In this document: in pieces, positions 57,888-64,000 of the stretch
Layout of the letters: each line of letters starts with the position of its first letter
Position numbering within the stretch: position 1 is the first letter of the stretch
NCBI GenBank assembly: GCA_038049695.1
Contig: CP142456.1
Coordinates: forward strand, 16,520,501-16,584,500
From: Cinnamomum chago
Taxonomy: Eukaryota; Streptophyta; Magnoliopsida; Laurales; Lauraceae
Direction: 5' to 3'
Length of the DNA stretch: 64,000 nt
Translations under genes and position numbers: made by a program
Notes under the pieces: generated by a model
What the model was told of the DNA's origin: nothing
The model's input: the letters and a program-made list of their open reading frames with translations, nothing else
The model's database searches: none

Positions 57888-58974
57888 TTATCCTTGCAAC
57901 AGGTTGCGTGTTGGCACTTTTTCTGGCCTTCCAATGTGCAACTCAGTCCCAACTTCCACATCTCCAGTAATATAATGATAGGGGGCAGCTTCTTCCCCAT
58001 TGATTAGTTGCTGTGGCATCTCCATGCACTGTTAGAAAAGTAAGAGAAGATCTGGACTAGTTAATGCAGGGACATGAAATCAACACACATATAGTCAAGT
58101 AAATACCTTCTTGTAAAACACTGCGTTTTCCTCAGACAGGATTCTCTTCTGCTTTTGGTCAAAGTGAATTTAGCATTTGGCATTAGTAAAAACAGGAGAC
58201 ATTAACCGAGCAAATCATGTTATTTTTTGTTTTTCTAGCTACACGGTTATGATATTTAAGGGCTTCATTGGAATTTTGTACCTCTTCTTTTAGTTGCTCA
58301 ATCTGCCCCATGAATAACTGAGTCTGAATGATAGGCACATGTCCAATGTCAGAAGTCAAATACATTGGTATCATATTTATGAATCTACTGAATGTTATAT
58401 ATCAGTGGTGATCTACCTTTCTTTCTCTAACGTTGCCTAGACTTTGTTCCAACTGATTCTCTCTGTGTTGCAGTTCCTCTATTGAGCATGAATCTAGACT
58501 TTCTCCCAAAAGCTTCCTGAAAAAATGGTGGGTTCAAAAGCTTGCAACATCACTGTTCAAACATATTTAGCATAGAAATATTTAAAAACAATATTAGGTT
58601 AGAATATCATATTATAGTGTGGGTATAAAATCTCAGACTCATCTTCCAACCTAATAGAGAGTTCAAGATGCTCAATCTTCTCTGCCATATGTGCTGCTTC
58701 AAACTTCCACTGCTGCATTCAAACAAGCTTGGGGAAGTTAGAAGGAATGATCGGAGGTATTGTTGAATGCATGTACATGGTAATAAGATATGCTCCAACC
58801 TCCAATTGTAATTTATGTAATCAACTTTAAGTTGTAGGAAAATTTATATCAATTTGAATATTATGGGTGTGCAGAAGTGACAGTTTTGCTGTACGAGATG
58901 TAGGCACTCTAACCTGTAGAGAACCACCTGATAAAGAGTGCTCCCACATGACACTACCGATTCCCAACGGTTGT
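57888..58974 (-). CDS. SOC1/TM3-like MIKC MADS-box gene, partial (I, K, C parts)
   Basis: Minus-strand exons with GT/AG borders are 58712-58651 (62 nt), 58516-58417 (100), 58323-58282 (42), 58148-58107 (42) and 58028-57888 (141 with TAA). The 62-100-42-42 pattern is the hallmark of MIKC genes. The K domain reads WKFEAAHMAEKIEHLELSIR, then KLLGESLDSCSIEELQHREN, then QLEQSLGNVRERK. The next exons give TQLFMGQIEQLKEE and KRILSEENAVFYKK. The C-terminal exon holds GDVEVGTELHIGRPEK, the SOC1 signature (usually EVETELFIGLP). A further exon at 58974-58914 (61 nt, ending SLSGGSLQ) has the right phase for the I domain but is less certain. The MADS exon was not found up to 64000; a long first intron is normal for SOC1. 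SOC1 proteins are nuclear DNA-binding factors that integrate flowering signals. No stop or frameshift was seen. Confidence 0.85.
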
Positions 58975-61900
58975 CTTTGTAGATGTACAAAAATGTATAC
59001 AAGTTAAGAGGTTAGATCTCGAGATCTTTTGTTTTTTTAAATGCTGGAAGAATCTAGGCCCTCTTGTGATTGACTCCTATTCAACAGTCACTGGATTATA
59101 GTATTTGATAGTTGCTGGAAGACAGTTGTGGACCCTCAAGCCCCTCTATTTCTGTTTGAAGGATTCTGTTGAAGCATTTGAACAGTCAACAATTGCAGAC
59201 GAACTCCTCTGAAAGACCTAATGTATGAATATTATCGTCGAGCCCCTGTTTGACAGTTTCAGTCAACCCTATCAAAAGTGTCTCTGCTGATGAGATCAGA
59301 TCGGTCTTGATCCTCGTGTTCCGTATTTCTTGACCAATTTGTCAACGCCTTTGTTGAATAAATTGATCTACAGCTCCCAAGCCCTGTTTCTCCAATCAAA
59401 TCAAAGCCATGTATTGCTTGACAATACTGTCTGCTTCTGCTAAAATTCCTGGTCAACAAGACAAGTGCTCATTTGGATAGAAGTCCAAATCTTTATGTGC
59501 AGGCCATATTGAGAGACATTCAGGCAGTATTTTGCAAGGGTTTCAGTTTCCTCCAGACAGCAAGAAGCTGCTGTGTTGTTTCTGTTGTTCAGTTGCACTA
59601 ATGGATATTATCAAGGAGAATCAGTTCATTTTTTTTCTTTTCTGCGGAGAAAATGCATTACACAAAACAAGCAAACAGTGGGAATAATGGAAAATGGGAA
59701 CTATTTCCCTCAATCCTCTTGTAGCACAAACACTCTCTTTGATTGCTGTCTCATCCGTTTCATAGCATTCCAGGCCGATACCAAGCAAAATCAAAATCTT
59801 TATTCTGGTTGGGAGGGACATGAGTTATGGTTGGTTGGCATGACATGGGTTTATTGGTGGTTTGGGTGTGTAACGTCTTTGCATGAAGAGATGGGGTGAT
59901 ATATCTAAGGTCCATATCCCGAGGATGTACTTAGCTTAGTTAATTGTGACTTTAGCTAACTAAGCTCAGTTAGAGGCTAAACATGTCCGGCTTACTGTTA
60001 GGATCGTGTGTGCATAGTTTGGTTAGGATACGAGTCTATTTGGGTAGGGGGTGTGTTGCAATTTTTGGAAAGTAACATGTCTTTTTCGTAATTTCAGATT
60101 CTCAAGATTTTGGCACCGTTGGATAGATGACATAATTTCACAAAGATTACCCTTTACCCCGACTCAATCCAGACCCTCGAAGACCCTCAAATGTTGACCC
60201 AAACCCACTTGGACCAACTTGCAATTTCCCCAAAATTCCCCAACCTTTATAAAGATCGATCCCATTTGACCCTTTACCCACCTTCACTCTCTGCAAAACT
60301 CTCAAATCTATTTCAACAACGGAGCACACCATATTCACCAAGTGGACCCCATGACCTCATCCATCCCATTTTCAAGATTTCTCTCCCTCTCCTTCCCCAT
60401 TTGGTAAGCTAGGGTTTGTGATTTCTGGGTTTAGTAATAGTATAGGCTAGCTCATAGCCTTCTCCTCTTGTGATTTTGTGTTTTGATTTGGCGTGATTTG
60501 TGATTTCCCCTTAGGTTTGGATTTTGGGCACTATTTGAGCTAGGGTTTGGATTTTGGTCTTTTTGGAAAACCAAGGCCAGTGGATATTTTGTTTACATAT
60601 ACATTCTTGGTTCCTTCTTGAATTTCAATTGATGGATTATCATTTTAGATGCCCCGCATGCTCAATTTGGTAAATTGAATGAATAATGCTAGAATAGGTT
60701 TATGAAGGAATGGAATGGATTGAATGAATGAATGAGAAGATTGGAGGATATTGGATGAAAGGATTGGAGAGGGCTTGGCCCTATTTTGCTTGATAGGAAT
60801 GAAGAAGAAGAAGATGATGATGTACAACAACTGGAACTCAAACAAAGCTCCGGAGGCCAGATTTTTGGTATTTAGGCTAGCCTTAAATCCCTTACGACGA
60901 GCCATAACTACCCAGATGAGGTTCTGTGTTCGTGGTTGCGACCGAGGCCCATTTTTCAACTTTCAACATTTACTCTGTGGTTAGCTACGACTAACCCTAA
61001 AAATGGCCGTAAATGGGTCTTAAGCTTCTGTGAAGTTGGGGTGACTGACGGATTCTATATTTAATTTCTATACTTGGTCTCGGTGACCTTATGGCTAGCC
61101 GAGAGGCAACCATAGAACATGCTATGGCTAGTCGTAAGCTAGCCGTAGTGCAACTTGTTTCAATTGAAATGAGGTTCTTCCCTTAGGAATTTCTGACTTA
61201 AAATTGTAACTTTGAGACCTTTAATTATGGACTAAACATGTGGACATTAGTGTGGAACGTTCTGAGCCACGTACCCTCACTTATTGTTGGACAACATATG
61301 GTGTACGGACTACTTCAAACCTTGAATGAAGTGAGACCCTACGGTACCCAATTAATGATTATGCACCAAGGTGAGAAAGGGGTATCGAGGACCACACTTC
61401 CTCTAGTATCCACAAAGCGATATTCCGTACTAAGAAGGCAACGATTGACTTAGAGTTGGATTGCTTTCTCCCCTTTAACTTTCGGTGATCAAAATGCATT
61501 GTTCAGTTATTCCTGTGATGTCCACATGCCTTGAGCATGTTCATTAGGTCTTTAATGCTTTATAATGAATTGGATTACATCAATAACATAGATTGTCCAT
61601 ACCTAGGATTCCCCATTGTATTGATTGAGGTGATGAGGCTAGGCGGCCTTGATTGTAAGGGCTTAGAGAGGACTACATGGTCTCTATGGTTGACTTGAAG
61701 ATTGAATGATTGGCATGAAGATTGATTGAACGATCGATGAAAGTAGTCCCTTAATAATTATACGAATCATGTTGACATAGGATAAGCCCAATCCTCACCA
61801 TTTTTAGGACTCTCTGGTCGAGCTCCACTCAGTCGTATTCATTTAACACCGAGCTTACCTTGGTGAGAGGACTTATGTATTGATATGATGAGCGACTACA

Positions 61901-62895
61901 AATCATAGGTTTATATTCCGGGGAGTACACCCAATATCTTGATTGTCCTAGGTAGCATTACCTGATGTCTTGTCCCAGACTGACCATTCGAAGAACTTGT
62001 CCTGGAGTCACACTCGATGAATTGATATTAACGGGATTTAACCCGTATCATTCTTTACCACTCTAGGTATGAGTTGGGAGGGCAGTGACACTATCCTATG
62101 GTGTATTGGCAAATGTGGACCGCCCTTTTGATAGATTGATAGGACTTGTCTATTATTGTTCATTGTCTTTATATTCATGCTTATATGCTTAGATTGACTT
62201 TCTTGCTCATCACAAGAGCACGCCGTCTTTACTCGATTTGATGTTGGATATTTTCTTCACACTTAAATCCACCTGCTGGCTATTCGTAGTTTGACATACT
62301 ACCCTTGTTGCATAGGTACGAAGCCCGTTACCCTCGAGGAGGCACTGCTTCAGGCAAATCACCCCAATGGAGATCACGAGTGGTGTACGGACGACATAGT
62401 CTAAGTCGTCTGGGCCCGCACAAGAGAGCCTCCACAGTTTTTTTTATTTTGCAGTATTCTTTTGTATTGACCTAGGCTTTTGTTAGTGGCCATTGCGTTA
62501 AACTTTAATTGTCTTCATTTCTTTTTCTCTTTGTTAAAGTTGAACTTAATCTATGAAATGTGCTTACTCTGAAAATGTCCTTCATACCCTCTAATATTTA
62601 TGGATTTGGTTGGATTTTTTTTATCTCAATGTGGACTTCGATCTGCGGGACCATTGATTGGGGGCCACATTGTGGTTTATTAAGAAAATTTTTAATTGCC
62701 CCTAGTCTCACGCATAATCCCCTTGCCCATCAGCGGGGGCATCACAATATAGGTTATGGGTGGTTAGGGAGGGATATGGATTTTCGGTAGTTTGAGTGAC
62801 ATGGATTATAGGTGGTTATGTCAGGCCCTTTGGACTGCCCTATTTGGCTCCTAATAGCAGCAACTGCAAGCTTCAGCCATAAGGCCTCTTCTGCG
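58975..62895. other. probable first intron or upstream DNA of the SOC1-like gene with TE remains
   Basis: No MADS-domain exon could be read on the minus strand. From about 59900 to 62440 the plus strand has an LTR-like look: CTTTATAAAG at 60245-60254, CTAGGGTTTGTGATTTCTGG at 60411-60430, GC-richer tail near 62300-62430 with GGTACGAAGCCCGTTACC. However, no termini or duplicate were found. Small frames (59573-59899, 60645-60959, 61238-61453) show no known domain. Confidence 0.35.
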
Positions 62896-63396
62896 TCATT
62901 CTCCTCTACATAGAAGGAACTCGACCTCAAGTCCGCCAGTGGTGGTAGTGGTGTCTTCAACTTCCATAGCACTGTAGGGTGTCAAATCAACTATGTTGAA
63001 GACATTAGAAGTGTACATGCTAGTAAGAAGTTCCACCCCGTAAGCATTGTCTTTGATCAATCTTGCCCGGACCAATCTTCTTTTGTTAGAGCTTGTGGTA
63101 TGTTCTAGCTTGAAATTATTGTCTTTCAGGTAGACCCACACAAGATCTCTTGTTTCGAGAATCACCTTCCATCGACACTTATTGGTTTCTTGAGTGCATT
63201 GCCTTTTCAAAATCTGCTTGCGAAAATTTTCATATATTTGCATGATACGGTTAGCCAAATACTCTGCTTCAGCATGCATGGTCCCTACGCTTGGCAACGG
63301 TATGAGGTCCACCACAATGGTGGGATTTAATTCGTGCCATTGCTTTGACTGACCTTTCACCAAAGCTCGTAACAAACTTACGCCTTCGGTTGACAA
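62896..63396 (-). pseudogene. Ty3/Gypsy polyprotein C-terminal remnant
   Basis: A 166-codon minus-strand frame. NPTIVVDLIPLPSV, then an AEYLANRIMQIYENFRKQI helix, then ILETRDLVWVYLKDNNFK (the usual GDLVWV-LRKERFP position), then RLIKDNAYGVELL (INDNAYK-L) and SNVFNIVDLTPY (TFNVADLSPF). This is the integrase C-terminal and chromodomain-proximal part of chromovirus-like Gypsy polyproteins. The upstream integrase core is missing: 63400-64000 shows no pol sequence. It is diverged and surely non-functional. Confidence 0.75.
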
Positions 63397-64000
63397 GCTT
63401 CCAATTGTTTTGTCTGATCAGCAGCCTATAGGTGCCTTCCAAGGATGGCTATAAGATCACGTGGACTCGTTTTAGACTATCTCACAAATAGAAGGATGTC
63501 ATTTGTATTCAAAATGTAATGCCCCAGACCTTAATAAAGTGGATTATTGTTAATCATTAGGTTTAAGGATGGATAATTGGGTTTAATAGTCTAACATGTT
63601 AGAATTAGTGGGGAGGTTAGCTTCGATGATTTTCAGAGTGATCCGTGTGCGTTTGAGAGTAGTAAGGGGTGCTTTGTAATTTAGGTAGACTAGGAGGGGC
63701 TAGAAGCAATTTTAGAAAATGAGTGTAATTGGGTACATTAGGTAGTTCTCATCATGCATGACATTTTCCATGCTAGACCCACCCTGACCCGACGGCCCCA
63801 AACCCACCTATGAGCCCATTACCAAATAGCCCCAAAGCCATTATTTGTAAATTCCCAGAGCTTTCTCTGCAAAGGGGTCAGGCCCTTATTTGTAATTACC
63901 CTAAACCCTCTCTACAATGCCCTAAAACCTCCATTAACCTTATTTCCCTCATCTCATCTCTTCTCTTCTCTACTATCTAGTCCTCTTTCTCCCTCACCAA
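63397..64000 (+). other. possible LTR start or promoter-like DNA
   Basis: From about 63510 the sequence begins TGTAATGCCCCAGACC, a form common at the start of plant Gypsy LTRs. It ends at the window border in a CT-rich stretch (CTCATCTCATCTCTTCTC) like a transcribed leader. There is no partner copy in the window and no gene frame, so the call is tentative. Confidence 0.25.

Noticed and set aside
59000..63000. MADS-domain exon of the SOC1-like gene
   Set aside because: I found no minus-strand sequence resembling the MADS core in this interval, so no exon is claimed.

Overview
The window is nuclear DNA of a flowering plant. It is AT-rich with long GA, TA and A tracts, and split genes sit among LTR retrotransposons, CACTA, hAT and Mutator-type elements and small MITEs. 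No rRNA or tRNA gene, CRISPR array, or bacterial operon is visible. The species cannot be read from the sequence. Two host genes are well supported, both on the minus strand. One is a complete four-exon CCT-motif family gene (41091-42328, about 271 residues). The other is the 3' part of a SOC1/TM3-type MIKC MADS-box gene (57888-58974) with the canonical 62, 100, 42 and 42 nt exons; its MADS exon is not in the window. Layout: 1-10.4 kb is intergenic, with SSRs, a possible old LTR and a hAT-type element (6868-8300, 8-bp target duplication). 10385-30063 is an old Ty3/Gypsy element of the Tat type on the minus strand. It has been interrupted by a very young gag-only LTR element (14963-22737, duplication GTTCT), by a hAT-type element (26036-27489, duplication CATCTAGG) and by a small MITE inside one LTR. 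30535-31110 is a Mutator-like element with long terminal inverted repeats. 31992-40238 is a younger Tat element (duplication CAAAC, LTRs about 1.3% different) that has lost everything between its primer-binding site and mid-RT. Both Tat elements carry an intron-containing ORF antisense to pol, between integrase and the 3' LTR. 40.2-47.6 kb holds the CCT gene, a MITE and a LINE RNase H remnant. 47801-50056 is a CACTA element (duplication GGT) that carries a Cassandra-type 5S-bearing TRIM and sits in an open frame that reads through once the element is removed. 50.7-51.8 kb is a degenerate 20-21 bp minisatellite. 52367-57334 is a Copia-derived insertion whose gag-PR-IN half faces RT-RNaseH head to head, yet the whole is bounded by a perfect 5-bp duplication and by inverted U5-type ends. 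The SOC1-like gene follows, then an AT-rich stretch with a Gypsy integrase remnant at 62896-63396. How the parts fit: nearly all long open frames here are retroelement gag/pol or their shadows, so gene predictions outside the CCT and SOC1-like loci should be treated as TE-derived. The most unusual points are the opposed-halves Copia insertion with intact ends, the gag-only element with two LTRs differing by one substitution and a recurring TAACTATGAA-like motif, and the Tat derivative truncated exactly at its primer-binding site.
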